Positions 1 to 8,509 of a stretch of 64,000 nucleotides of DNA are shown one piece after another. Every line of letters starts with the position of its first letter. Position 1 is the stretch's first letter. Both the position numbers and the translations under genes were made by a program. Below the pieces are notes generated by a model. The model did no database searches. It worked only from the letters and a program-made list of their open reading frames with translations, and was not told the origin of the DNA. The stretch is taken from positions 2,046,001-2,110,000 of the forward strand of contig NC_070558.1 of assembly GCF_026914185.1 (NCBI RefSeq). Reading direction: 5' to 3'. This DNA is from Puccinia triticina. Lineage: Eukaryota > Basidiomycota > Pucciniomycetes > Pucciniales > Pucciniaceae.

Positions 1-350
1 AGAAGTATGTGCGGAGATATAGAATGTTGAGAGCAAAAAAAAAGACTAATGGCAGATGTGAACTATTCAAAGTGTCTTTGCCCTCCTCCTTAACCTTCAG
101 TTAAGAGTACAATGGGTTAAGATCACTTTGACTTGTTAAGGGCAAAAGTGGTGATGCTTGCTACTTGACTACTTATATATCTTCTGAGGTATGAAAGATG
201 TTGATGGGCAACTTGATTGAGATCACACTAGTGGATTTATGTTGATTTTTGCTTGAAGCCTCTGAGTGAGATGTGTGTTCTGATTAGGATTGCCTGAGTG
301 GCATGCTCCAACTGAGGAGGGAAAACATGCTCCTTATATAGTAAAATGTG
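1..350. other. Left edge, no gene seen
   Basis: AT-rich sequence without a convincing ORF. The end of this stretch runs into a family of TGAGG-ATTT-TGCTGG repeats that starts near 349. Nothing else recognised. Confidence 0.5.
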
Positions 351-1044
351 AGGGATTTTTGCTGGTGGGGAAGTCAGGTGAGGTATTTATGCTGGTGTGA
401 CTTCTCCTGTGAGGGATTTTTGCTGCATGGAAGCTTCCATTGAGGTATTTTAGCTAGTGAGCCTTCTGATAAACGTGTGATCCAACATGTGACTGATGAT
501 GTCATGCGACCATACAGGGGTACATGTGTGCACCTGTATAAACTACACCCTAACTATGTACTTATACCTGATTCTATACTATGTACTACCAAATATAATT
601 CTATAGTATTTGATTATGTTCTGTCACAAACAGTTTAATCCAAATAACTTTTGATTGAGTGGAGCTAGCCTAGTGGTTCAAGTGAGTGACTAGGGGTTAA
701 ATGACCTTTAGAATCTAATAATGCAATAATACATCCAAGAATATGCCTCCTTCTCATGTATTCAACCATCACTTTATGTAATTTGATACTTGAAACAGAT
801 TTGGCACACCACACCGGTCATTGGGAGGATATCTGAATCCCCTCGATGGCCGGTCAGACTGGCCAACCGGCCATTGAGGGGTGTGAGTTCCCTCAATGGC
901 CAGTCAGACCGGTCATTGAGAGGAGTGAGTCCCCTCGATGACCGGTGCAGACCGGTCATTGGGAGGATATCTGATTTCCCTATATGGCCAGTCAGACCAG
1001 TCATTGATAGTTGTCAGTCCCCTTGATGGCCGGCATAGACCGGT
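351..1044 (+). repeat. Left copy of a 694-bp direct repeat flanking the Ty3 element
   Basis: The stretch from AGGGATTTTTGCTGG to CATAGACCGGT recurs at 8559-9252, a constant offset of 8208, with no difference noticed in the parts compared. It is not the LTR: it lies outside the element on both sides. It starts with four imperfect copies of TGAGGKATTTWTGCTGG (about 349-465) and ends in a palindromic satellite. It reads as the original insertion locus, present again after the truncated 3' LTR. Confidence 0.85.
812..1043. repeat. Palindromic minisatellite of GACCGGTCATTGAG type
   Basis: Tandem imperfect units alternate CCTCGATGRCCGGT with ACCGGTCATTGAGAGG, so each unit is close to its own reverse complement. 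The family occurs again at about 9020-9275 (in the duplicated flank) and, with CTTGATGACCGGTAC units, at about 60340-61010. The Ty3 element at 1044 is inserted directly after an ACCGG of this array. No coding potential; short ORFs here are repeat artefacts. Confidence 0.75.
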
Positions 1045-1764
1045 GTGGTGTGCCGCATGGTACACATGTAGACTCAGTTCAAAGCGTGGCGCGCCGGCGC
1101 GCGGCTGGTCGAGGTGCCCTAGGATTCAAGCCTCAAGACTCAAGACTCAGCTCCCGTCAAGATCTTCGCGACGCGGCGCGCGTCGCGCCCTCAAGACGAG
1201 TTCAGGATCACTCTTCCCTTTGTTTGTTCTGCTTGTGCTCTCCGGTTGTTGTTTCTTTTTCATGGATCCTCTGTTTTATTTTCCTTTTTCTCTACTGCGC
1301 GCTTTGGATGGGTTCAGTGGGGAGGGTTTGGTTTGTTCTCTCTTTTTGTTTCATGTTGTTTTGTTTGTCTTTGTGCGCGTGCGGGGCGTGATGACGGGTC
1401 CGCAGTCCGCTGCGCCTCCCTGAGTCTGAGTTCAGCCCCGAACTCAGACGAGGGGCGGCATGGAACCTATCTGATCCCAAGTCAGAAAATCCATCAAATC
1501 TTATCGTAGATCCCGTTTGGCGCACTCCACGCCCGATCCTGAATCTTATTGATCCCACTCGAGCTTCTCTTATCTCCTCTTTTCTCCTCAAACAACAAAA
1601 CCGCCGACGCGCGCTCAACGCGGTCGTAAAATCTTTCCCCAACCTCATCGCTCCCTCGATCCTCAGCACCCTAACCGACCAAACAACCCGGAGGGCACTC
1701 ATCTCGAAAAACACTCTTTCCCTCCAACAACTGCCGCCGGCCTAGCACCGGACGGAGTTCCACA
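1044..1764 (+). repeat. 5' LTR of the Ty3/gypsy element
   Basis: Starts TGTGG and ends CCACA, a 5-bp perfect terminal inverted repeat. The first 49 bp (1044-1092) recur at 8510-8558, and a primer binding site starts two bases after the end, so the limits are well set at 721 bp. Inside is a perfect 10-bp hairpin, GTCTGAGTTC / GAACTCAGAC with a 6-nt loop (1424-1449). The body is GC-rich with T-runs. LTR age cannot be estimated because only 49 bp of the 3' LTR remain. Confidence 0.85.
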
Positions 1765-1766
1765 TT

Positions 1767-1818
1767 TGGTCCCCCGAGCCGGGATCGAACCAGCGACCTC
1801 AAGATTTACAGTCTCGCC
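1767..1818 (+). other. Extended primer binding site complementary to tRNA-Tyr(GUA)
   Basis: Begins TGG two bases after the LTR. The reverse complement ends in CCA and contains a T arm with GGTTCGATCC, then a full anticodon arm around GACTGTAAATC, which is tRNA-Tyr(GUA) as known from yeast. About 52 nt match, from the CCA tail back through the anticodon stem; normal PBSs are 8-18 nt. The CCA tail is not encoded in eukaryotic tRNA genes and the usual tRNA-Tyr intron is absent, so the stretch was copied from a mature tRNA. No D arm or 5' acceptor strand follows, so it is not a tRNA gene. Confidence 0.85.
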
Positions 1819-1936
1819 GATTTTACGGTTTTCGAGACGCTTGGCGGTCGAGTTTCTTTTTTTTAGGTTATCTTTCCGGACGGATCCGAGTTTTACCGTC
1901 GGGAATCTTTTATTTCTGTTTTGTGTGTTCAGTAGC

Positions 1937-2066
1937 GGAGGCAAGGAGAGCTAGAAGTAAGTCCTCTCCATAAGTGCACCTCCGAGGGCTTCTACTACGA
2001 GTTTCGAAAGCATTACATCTGCCACTGCCGTGAGCCGCCTCGACTGTTTCCGCTTCTTTCGTCTAG
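1937..2066 (+). repeat. Intron-like repeat R1 in the Ty3 leader
   Basis: First of four related units. A hairpin (GGAGG / CCTCC) encloses GTAAGT at 1957. Conserved blocks TGCACCTCC and CGTGAGC follow, then a pyrimidine tract and TAG at 2064-2066, 110 nt from donor to acceptor. It lies in the leader just before the gag ATG, so it could be a removable 5'-UTR intron. Confidence 0.65.
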
Positions 2067-2072
2067 GCCACC

Positions 2073-4217
2073 ATGGAAGCGTCTCAGGGCTCGGGACCGT
2101 CGCGCAAGATGGTAAAAATAAAGCCTCAAGACCGGACGCTCAGGTTCACCGGGACTCGAGTTGAAGCTTTCCTCCGCCAGTACGAGCTAGCGGCTAATCT
2201 CGACGGCGCGTCTGATGAAGACAAGGTTCTTCAGATCCCATCCTTTCTCGGAAGTGAGGATATCCAGGATGCTGTCTGGGACATGAGCGGCTACGCGACG
2301 AAGTCGTGGACAACGCTTCGTGAACAAATGATTGAACGTTGGGGTCAGGTGGATACAGTCCGGTACACTGTCGCCGATCTTCAAGCCCTTAAAGACTCGT
2401 GGACCGCCAAGGGCGGCGTCGCCTCATTGGACGCCTATCGATCGTTTAAATCTGTGTTCGACGTCGTCTTATCTTACTTGATTCGCTACCAGCATCTATC
2501 GTCGGAGGATCTAGCCGTCGATCATTTTTTCTTCTCGTTCTCCCCCGGCTTCCAGCAGCGTATCAAGTCCTATCTAATTAAGGAGAAGAAGATGGTCAAA
2601 ACGTTGGACGGGCGGTATCGTCTCCCAGTTCTTAGCGAGCTTCGACTAGCAGCCAAATCCGAGATGGAAGAGGAGGTGGCGTTTACCTCCGAGCAGATCA
2701 AACCAGAGCCGGCCACAGCTTCCACCTCTGAATTCAAGGCCTCAAATGAGATTATGCAGAAGATGGAGGTCGAGCGGCGCCCCAAGGACGCCCCTGTTTC
2801 GGATAGAGCCCCGGCCACTGTAGATGAAATCTCCAAGATGCTGCAGTCCTTCGAGCAGCGCTTGGAGAAGAAGTTCGCGGCGAAAGGCGCATCTTCCGCG
2901 CCCGGGACGCCGAGGGAGTCTCGTGGACCTTTGGTCTGCTACTACTGTCATCGCGAGGGACACGGCACGGGACGCTGCATGGAGCTTGTTAAGGATAAGG
3001 AGGCGAATCTAGTCGAGCAGAAGGGCAGCAATTTCTTTCTGCCAAACGGCGCGCTGATCCCTTTTGACTCATCACGCCCAATTCGGCACGTGGTGGCGTC
3101 TTTTCAGCCTAAGGCCTCGGTGGCTTCGACAGCTCCAGAATTCCGTGCCACTTGCGGCACGCTTGAGCCCTGGTACCCTCCAGCTATTTCTTCTCAGTCC
3201 TTCTCTGGCACTTATGAAGCGGATCCAGCCCGTAAGAAGCATGAATCCCCGAATCCCTACAAGGTGCCAATGGTTCCGCCTTCGGCAGCACGGAAACCAT
3301 CTAGGAAGACCGCAGCGCCACCAGCAGATTCTGAAGCGGAGGATATGGACGAAGAGCCCGAGCTTTTCGAGAGGAGCCCGGCAGCGCCTTCAGCGGATTC
3401 GGTTCCGCAGAGTAAACCCGAGGCGTCTAGCAGCCCAAAGTCACCCGCTCAGAAGGTTCGATTCGAGAGGGCCATTTCCAAGGATCAGCCTCACGCGATC
3501 GAAGAGATGATCAAGAAAGTTTCGGACCTTCCGGTCCCAGGAGTTACGGTCAAGGAGCTTCTGGCGATTTCTCCGGCCATGGCGGAGGGCTGGAAGAAGT
3601 GGGTGACGAAGAGGCGTGTGGAAGTGGGCACCGAGGAGCTGAGGACGGCTTCGGGCACGTTGTTAGCAGAGGGACCCAACCCAGAAGGCCCAGGCGCGGA
3701 CTCTCGGCTCTACTCATGTCCCCTGGGTTTTCTGCCCTGCCTGATTGGGGATGAGGAGAGTGCCGCTTCTCCCATGATTGATTCTGGTTCCCAACTGAAC
3801 CTGATTTCGAATGCGCTGGCTAACAAATTCAATATCAGTCCACGCGTTAATTTTAGCTCGGCGGTTTACGGAATTGGGAATCAGTCCTGCGAATTGATAG
3901 GTGTCGCGGAGGATGTGCCGATCCGTGTTGGGCGTACGATTGTCGGATCCTGTCACTTCTGGATCACTCGCGCCGATGGGCCTTTGATATTGGGCCGACC
4001 ATTCCTCATTGATTTCGAGGCAACTCTTATCTACTCAGGGCAAGGTGGCGAGAAGATCCTGCTGCCGGATTCCGAGGGGCGGCAGATAGAGCTTTCGTTG
4101 TGCGCCACGGATCAAGGGCGGTGGGAGCGTGACTTCCCTGGCAAGGGAAGGAAGGCGGTGTTGTCCCGGATGGCGGTGGTTTGCGACGATCTCGTTGCGG
4201 AACCGCATTTTTTATGA
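2073..4217 (+). CDS. gag-pro: Ty3/gypsy Gag-protease polyprotein
   Basis: A 714-residue structural protein plus aspartic protease of the Ty3/gypsy element; it forms the particle and processes the polyproteins. The ATG at 2073 sits in a near-perfect Kozak context (GCCACCATGG). The N-terminal part (to about residue 180) is a retrotransposon gag domain rich in charged and hydrophobic residues. A CX2CX4HX4C zinc knuckle starts at residue 289 (CYYCHREGHGTGRC). A proline/serine-rich acidic linker follows. The protease has catalytic Asp570 in DSGS and a later LILGRPF motif. The frame ends in TGA at 4215, overlapping the pol ATG, so protease is made with Gag and pol needs recoding. The frame is intact and looks recently functional. 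Confidence 0.9.
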   Translation: MEASQGSGPSRKMVKIKPQDRTLRFTGTRVEAFLRQYELAANLDGASDEDKVLQIPSFLGSEDIQDAVWDMSGYATKSWTTLREQMIERWGQVDTVRYTVADLQALKDSWTAKGGVASLDAYRSFKSVFDVVLSYLIRYQHLSSEDLAVDHFFFSFSPGFQQRIKSYLIKEKKMVKTLDGRYRLPVLSELRLAAKSEMEEEVAFTSEQIKPEPATASTSEFKASNEIMQKMEVERRPKDAPVSDRAPATVDEISKMLQSFEQRLEKKFAAKGASSAPGTPRESRGPLVCYYCHREGHGTGRCMELVKDKEANLVEQKGSNFFLPNGALIPFDSSRPIRHVVASFQPKASVASTAPEFRATCGTLEPWYPPAISSQSFSGTYEADPARKKHESPNPYKVPMVPPSAARKPSRKTAAPPADSEAEDMDEEPELFERSPAAPSADSVPQSKPEASSSPKSPAQKVRFERAISKDQPHAIEEMIKKVSDLPVPGVTVKELLAISPAMAEGWKKWVTKRRVEVGTEELRTASGTLLAEGPNPEGPGADSRLYSCPLGFLPCLIGDEESAASPMIDSGSQLNLISNALANKFNISPRVNFSSAVYGIGNQSCELIGVAEDVPIRVGRTIVGSCHFWITRADGPLILGRPFLIDFEATLIYSGQGGEKILLPDSEGRQIELSLCATDQGRWERDFPGKGRKAVLSRMAVVCDDLVAEPHFL

Positions 4218-4282
4218 CTTTAGTTAACCCTGACGTCAGCCGAGCTAATGTAGAATCTCGCTCTCGAGCTGCTGGGTTAACT
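4208..4282 (+). promoter_or_regulatory. Gag-pol recoding site: slippery heptamer, spacer and stem-loop
   Basis: In the gag frame the last codons read CAT TTT TTA TGA, so T TTT TTA (4208-4214) is a classical -1 slippery heptamer just before the stop. Seven bases later a stem begins: AGTTAACCC (4222-4230) pairs perfectly with GGGTTAACT (4274-4282), with inner pairs 4237-4244 / 4263-4271. The pol frame is exactly -1 relative to gag. ATGA at 4214-4217 also allows termination-reinitiation as an alternative. Confidence 0.8.
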
Positions 4283-7200
4283 CATCTTCAAGAGATTCAC
4301 CGGTCGCGCTTTTCTCAATCTCAGTTTTCCTCTTTCCAAGACCGCAAAACCCAAAAACATCAAGAAAATCAATCAAAGCCTAAAAATGTTGTTTCCAATC
4401 CACTCTCCGATTCGCAAGCGGCTTTCTTTTCTTCAAGATACCATGTACCACCAGTTTCTCAACTCTCCTCGTTTCATAGCAAGATGGCTTCGTTAGGCAC
4501 TGAAGGCCAGGACTTTCGGCGGATAAGACCCTTGAGTGTGGAGGCCAGGGCGTTTGAGGAGGAAATGGGTATTGGGCGGAGGTATAGGAGTACAGAAGTA
4601 AGTTCTCTCCATAGATGCACCTCCGGGCTAGATGCCACTCCGTTGTCGAAAACCCTACGATCCGCCACACTCGTGAGCCGCCCCCCATGTTCGATTTCTC
4701 CTTTGGTTCCAGGTGGTTCTCCATACAACCCAACTCGTCTCCGCAACGAGAATAAACTAGATCCTTCTCAATCCCGTCTCCGCAACGAGAATAAACTATC
4801 CGTTCATCAAGATGGTCTCCGTGATGAGTATAAACTATATACGTCTTCAGACGTCCTCCGCAACGAGGGTAAAACTAGACTCCGCGATGAGTTTAAACTC
4901 CCGAGCCTCCGCAACGAGGGAAAACTAAAGATCCTCCGGAATGAGGTGAAACTAGATGGTCATTGGATGGCGGCGGAAGGGGGATTGGTGCAGTTTGGTA
5001 TTGGGCGGAGGTATAGGAGTACAGAAGTAAGTTCTCTCCATAGATGCACCTCCGGGCTAGATGCCACTCCGTTGTCGAAAACTCTACCGCGTGCCACACT
5101 CGTGAGCAATGGACGTCCCTCCGGTCTTTCTTTCGCAGACAAAGCGGCGTTTTTGGATGACGACGAGCAGCGCACTTGGTCCCTTTTGGAGCACGGTCTG
5201 CGTTTTTCGGCGCAGAAGGCCCTTCTGGAGGCGTGGTCACGGGGCGAATACCTCACATTTGCGGCCAAATACAAGCCTGTTTCCAAGAAGATCAAACCGG
5301 TGAATCAAGCTATGCCCCAGGGCCTCAATCCTCCCTTACGCCGGCCTCCTCTGTCACGCGATCCGTATCGCGGACTCGCGCGCTCTCTTGCGGGCCCTTT
5401 TGTTCCCCAAGGGCGCGTCACGGAAGAACGCCTGGCTGTGGTCAATTTCGGTCCCGACGGGTGGCTGCGGCCTGACGAGCTTAATCTGATCAAGAACGTC
5501 TTAGCAGAGCGAAACCTAGCGATAGCCTTTACGCCATCGGAGCGCGGTCTCTTAAAAGACTCGTATGGAATGCCATACATCATTCCCGTTGTGGAGCACG
5601 CGCCGTGGCAAAAGAAAAAGATTCCGATCCCTGCGGCCAAGCTAGACGAGTATATCAAGGTCATCCGGGAGCGAGTCGAGACGGGGCTGTATGAACAGTC
5701 TACCTCCAGCTACACTTCCCCAGTCTTCTGCGTCCTCAAGAGCAACGGCAAACTTCGAGTTGTTCACGATCTCCAGCCCCTAAATAAGGTCACCATTAAG
5801 GATGCGGGCGTGCCGCCCGCCACAGAAGAGTTTGTAGAGTCTTTTGCGGGACGGGCGTGTTACGGGCTCGGCGATATAATGGGCGGCTACGACGAGCGCG
5901 CTCTGGACCCGATTTCTCGTCCTCTCACAACCTTTGAGACTCCTCTTGGGCGTTTCCAGCTTACGCGCCTCCCTCAAGGGGCCACTAACTCTGTGGCTGT
6001 TTATCAGGCCCAGATGATGTGGATCCTTCAAGAGGAGATTCCAGATCATGCCGGTATCTTCATAGACAATGGTGGCATCAAGGGCCCCAATTCTGATTAT
6101 GATAATGCGTCTCTCTCTTGGCACCCCGGTATTCGCCGCTTCATCTGGGAATACGCCACGACATTGGAGCGCGTTCTGTTTAGGATTGAGGAGTCAGGAC
6201 TCACTGTCTCCGCCTCAAAGCTTGCTGCTTGCGTGCCAGCGCTTGAGATAGTAGGGCACGTCGTCTGCAAGGAAGGGCGAAGGATGTCTCGAGGAAAGGT
6301 CAACAAGATCTTAACGTGGCCGACCCCCGTCAACGCGACAGAAATTCGCGGTTTCCTTGGAGTTGTTGTCTACGTTCGTATCTTCATTCCCGCTCTCTCT
6401 CAGCTTTGCCTTCCTCTTCGTCTCCTGACGCGCAAGGACGCCGACTGGATCTGGACGGAGGAGTGTCAAGCGGCTTTCGAAAAACTCAAGTCTATCGTGG
6501 GCAAGGACATCGTCCTCGTCAAGATCAACTACGGCCCTGACGCTGGGAAGATTAAGCTAGCTGTAGGTTCTAGTTTTCACGCGACGGGCGCGGTTCTCAC
6601 GCAGGAAGACTCAAACGGACTGGATCGGCCAGCCTTGTATGAATCCCTCCTCTTCTCTGATGTCGAATCGCGGTACTCACAGCCCAAATTGGAGCTGTGC
6701 GGCGTGGCGCGGATACTCAAGAAACTCCAGACAATCCTTTGGGGCCAACACTTCGAGCTTCAGGTTGACGCCCACTCTCTCATTGAAATGATCAATGCGC
6801 CAAGTCTGCCTAACGCCCCGATGACGCGCTGGGTGGCCTTCATTCAACTTTTCTCGTTCGATATTGTGCACCGGCCGGGAAAAACATTCCTGATGCCTGA
6901 TGGTCTGTCCCGGCGTCCTAAGGGTGAAGATGAGTCGCCTCCTGATTCTGTTTTCGACGAAGAGGAGCCCACGATCAAACCCCTAGGGTTTTGCTTGACA
7001 ACTGCTAACGGTAAATATTCAGGATACCAGCAGGGGTTCTGGCGACAGTTGGAGCGCTACCTGATCGACCTTCGGGCGCCGCATGGGATGGCGACGGAAG
7101 ATTTCAGAGCTCTCAAGCGCAAATCGTCAGAGTTTTTTGCCCACGCGGGGCGCCTCATGAAGAGAGGCTCCCCTTGCCCGCGAATTGTTATCACGATCCC

Positions 7201-8293
7201 AGCAAAGCAGGATGCGGTGCTAGAGCAGCTGCATGAAGGATTAGGTCACCGCGGGGAGACAGAGACGTATCGACGCGTGGCGGAAAGATTTTGGTGGCCC
7301 TCTTTGAAGAAGAGCGTCGCGCTCTGGTGCAAGAGCTGCGAGGCATGCCAGAAGCGCGATTTGCGACGGCCTTTAGAGATCAGAGGACCCACGGGTGAAT
7401 CATCTGTTTTTGGGCGTGTGGCCATGGATGTTGTCCATATCAAAGCCCCTGGCGCTCAATACCTCATCGTGGCCCGTGACGATTTTTCCGGTTGGGTTGA
7501 GGCTAAATTTCTGAATAACCTCAGCTCAGAGGCGGTGTCAACGTTTCTTCACGAGAACTGGACGATGCGCTACGGTTTGGCGCGATCTTATTCGACAGAC
7601 GGCGGGTCTGAATTTGGCGGCAAGCTTGCGGAGATGTTGCGCGAACTTCCCGGCCAACATCGCGTCTCTACGCCTTATTACCCAGAAGGTCAAGGGATGG
7701 TCGAGCGCGGCCATGGTCCTCTGAAGGCTGCCCTTGTCAAGCTCGCCGGTGAAAGCGCGAAGAACTGTCGAAAATATCTCCCGCTTGTCTTATTCGCGGA
7801 TAGGATTTCAACAAAGCGCACGACGGGGTACTCGCCTTACGAGCTCGTCTTTGGCCAGCGCGCTGTGCTGCCTATCGATCTGGAGATGGAATCCTATCTC
7901 GGAATCGACTGGGACGAAGTTCACAACACGGCCGACCTCCTAGCGGCGCGCTCACGGCAGCTGGAGCGTAGCGAAGAAGTGCGTGACCTGGCGCACCGTA
8001 AGCTGATGAAGTCACGCGAGGAATCCGTCAAGTATTGGGAGGAGAAGAACGCGAGCCGGCTCCGGACGCCTCTCCAGCCTGGCGACATGGTGCTGGCGTA
8101 CAACCGGGCCCTTGAGACACAGTGGGGCAAGCTCTTCGCCAGCCGCTGGAATGGGCCTTTTCGCGTGGTGCGTCAGGTTCCCGGTGGCTCCTATATCTTG
8201 GCGGAACTCGACGGGACCCCCTTGGCGCGGCGTTTTTCAGCAGATCAGGTAAAAAGGTATTTTTCTCGTGGAGGCACAGGAGAACAAAAGTAA
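4214..8293 (+). CDS. pol: Ty3/gypsy Pol: reverse transcriptase, RNase H, integrase
   Basis: An open frame of about 1359 residues from the ATG at 4214, in the -1 frame relative to gag. The N-terminal 250 residues are unusual: two copies of a roughly 38-residue peptide (GIGRRYRSTEVSS...) flank seven LRNExKL repeats. Then come a reverse transcriptase (YGLGDIMGGYD; LPQGATNS; FIDN at 617-619 where YxDD is usual), RNase H, an H2C2 zinc finger (HEGLGH...CKSCEAC, about residue 1041) and an integrase core with Asp1072, Asp1129 and Glu1164, the exact D,D35E spacing. The first RNase H Asp appears replaced by Gly785 (ggt, one transition from gat). The stop TAA lies inside the GTAAGT of repeat R4. No frameshift or internal stop, so the copy is young, but RT and RNase H active-site changes may weaken it. 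Confidence 0.9.
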   Translation: MTLVNPDVSRANVESRSRAAGLTHLQEIHRSRFSQSQFSSFQDRKTQKHQENQSKPKNVVSNPLSDSQAAFFSSRYHVPPVSQLSSFHSKMASLGTEGQDFRRIRPLSVEARAFEEEMGIGRRYRSTEVSSLHRCTSGLDATPLSKTLRSATLVSRPPCSISPLVPGGSPYNPTRLRNENKLDPSQSRLRNENKLSVHQDGLRDEYKLYTSSDVLRNEGKTRLRDEFKLPSLRNEGKLKILRNEVKLDGHWMAAEGGLVQFGIGRRYRSTEVSSLHRCTSGLDATPLSKTLPRATLVSNGRPSGLSFADKAAFLDDDEQRTWSLLEHGLRFSAQKALLEAWSRGEYLTFAAKYKPVSKKIKPVNQAMPQGLNPPLRRPPLSRDPYRGLARSLAGPFVPQGRVTEERLAVVNFGPDGWLRPDELNLIKNVLAERNLAIAFTPSERGLLKDSYGMPYIIPVVEHAPWQKKKIPIPAAKLDEYIKVIRERVETGLYEQSTSSYTSPVFCVLKSNGKLRVVHDLQPLNKVTIKDAGVPPATEEFVESFAGRACYGLGDIMGGYDERALDPISRPLTTFETPLGRFQLTRLPQGATNSVAVYQAQMMWILQEEIPDHAGIFIDNGGIKGPNSDYDNASLSWHPGIRRFIWEYATTLERVLFRIEESGLTVSASKLAACVPALEIVGHVVCKEGRRMSRGKVNKILTWPTPVNATEIRGFLGVVVYVRIFIPALSQLCLPLRLLTRKDADWIWTEECQAAFEKLKSIVGKDIVLVKINYGPDAGKIKLAVGSSFHATGAVLTQEDSNGLDRPALYESLLFSDVESRYSQPKLELCGVARILKKLQTILWGQHFELQVDAHSLIEMINAPSLPNAPMTRWVAFIQLFSFDIVHRPGKTFLMPDGLSRRPKGEDESPPDSVFDEEEPTIKPLGFCLTTANGKYSGYQQGFWRQLERYLIDLRAPHGMATEDFRALKRKSSEFFAHAGRLMKRGSPCPRIVITIPAKQDAVLEQLHEGLGHRGETETYRRVAERFWWPSLKKSVALWCKSCEACQKRDLRRPLEIRGPTGESSVFGRVAMDVVHIKAPGAQYLIVARDDFSGWVEAKFLNNLSSEAVSTFLHENWTMRYGLARSYSTDGGSEFGGKLAEMLRELPGQHRVSTPYYPEGQGMVERGHGPLKAALVKLAGESAKNCRKYLPLVLFADRISTKRTTGYSPYELVFGQRAVLPIDLEMESYLGIDWDEVHNTADLLAARSRQLERSEEVRDLAHRKLMKSREESVKYWEEKNASRLRTPLQPGDMVLAYNRALETQWGKLFASRWNGPFRVVRQVPGGSYILAELDGTPLARRFSADQVKRYFSRGGTGEQK
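4578..4712 (+). repeat. Intron-like repeat R2 inside pol
   Basis: GGAGGTATAGGAG...GTAAGT (4598)...ATGCACCTCC...CGTGAGC...TTCCAG (4707-4712); 115 nt from donor to acceptor. It is translated in frame with pol and encodes one of the duplicated peptides. Removing it would shift the frame, because 115 is not a multiple of three. Confidence 0.65.
4735..4957 (+). repeat. Seven CTCCGCAACGAG repeats encoding LRNExKL
   Basis: Short tandem units with core CTCCGCAACGAGNNTAAACT and spacers of variable length lie between R2 and R3. They encode LRNENKL, LRNENKL, LRDEYKL, LRNEGK, LRDEFKL, LRNEGKL and LRNEVKL. Variation sits mainly at the fifth residue, so the peptide seems to be maintained. I know of no Ty3 domain of this kind. 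Confidence 0.8.
5007..5138 (+). repeat. Intron-like repeat R3 inside pol
   Basis: Near-identical to R2 over its first 90 nt: same hairpin, GTAAGT at 5027, CGTGAGC, then TTTCTTTCGCAG ending at 5138; 112 nt from donor to acceptor. It is in the same reading frame as R2 (offset 429 nt) and encodes the second peptide copy. Confidence 0.65.
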
Positions 8294-8402
8294 GTCCTCC
8301 CAATGTGTGCACCTCCAGGGTATTTCTACCGCTTGTTTTTTTTCAAAACCCTACTTTATGCCACGTTCGTGAGCACCGCGCCGTCCTTTGGTTCCTCCGC
8401 AG
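8270..8402 (+). repeat. Intron-like repeat R4 at the pol stop
   Basis: GGAGGCACAGGAG, GTAAGT at 8290, TGTGCACCTCC, CGTGAGC, then CCTTTGGTTCCTCCGCAG ending at 8402; 113 nt from donor to acceptor. The pol stop codon TAA is formed by the donor-like GTAAGT. It has diverged more than R2 and R3 and contains a T8 run. Confidence 0.6.
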
Positions 8403-8489
8403 TTTCTAGGCTCTTTCCCCCTTTTCTTTGTTTTTTTTTCTCTTCCTCGATTAAATTCCCCGACGGCGGACGCGAGCAGTCTAGAGACA

Positions 8490-8509
8490 GACTGCAAGCG
8501 TGGTGGAGA
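8490..8509 (+). other. Polypurine tract of the Ty3 element
   Basis: Purine-rich GTGGTGGAGA lies directly before the TGTGG of the 3' LTR fragment, the expected place for plus-strand priming. It is short and interrupted by T residues. Confidence 0.5.

Noticed and set aside
774..1026. Overlapping ORFs on both strands, repeated at 8982-9234
   Set aside because: They come from the palindromic satellite, which reads similarly on both strands; no domain or codon bias.
351..1044. 694-bp direct repeats as the LTRs of the Ty3 element
   Set aside because: They lie outside the 49-bp terminal repeats, lack TG...CA ends and are not next to the primer site; the LTR is 1044-1764.
1767..1818. tRNA-Tyr gene on the minus strand
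   Set aside because: Only the 3' half including CCA is present; D arm and 5' acceptor strand are missing and the position is that of a primer binding site.
4735..4957. Hammerhead ribozyme in the CTCCGTGATGAG repeats
   Set aside because: CTGATGAG and the GAAA core with suitable stems are not present; the repeats vary as codons do.
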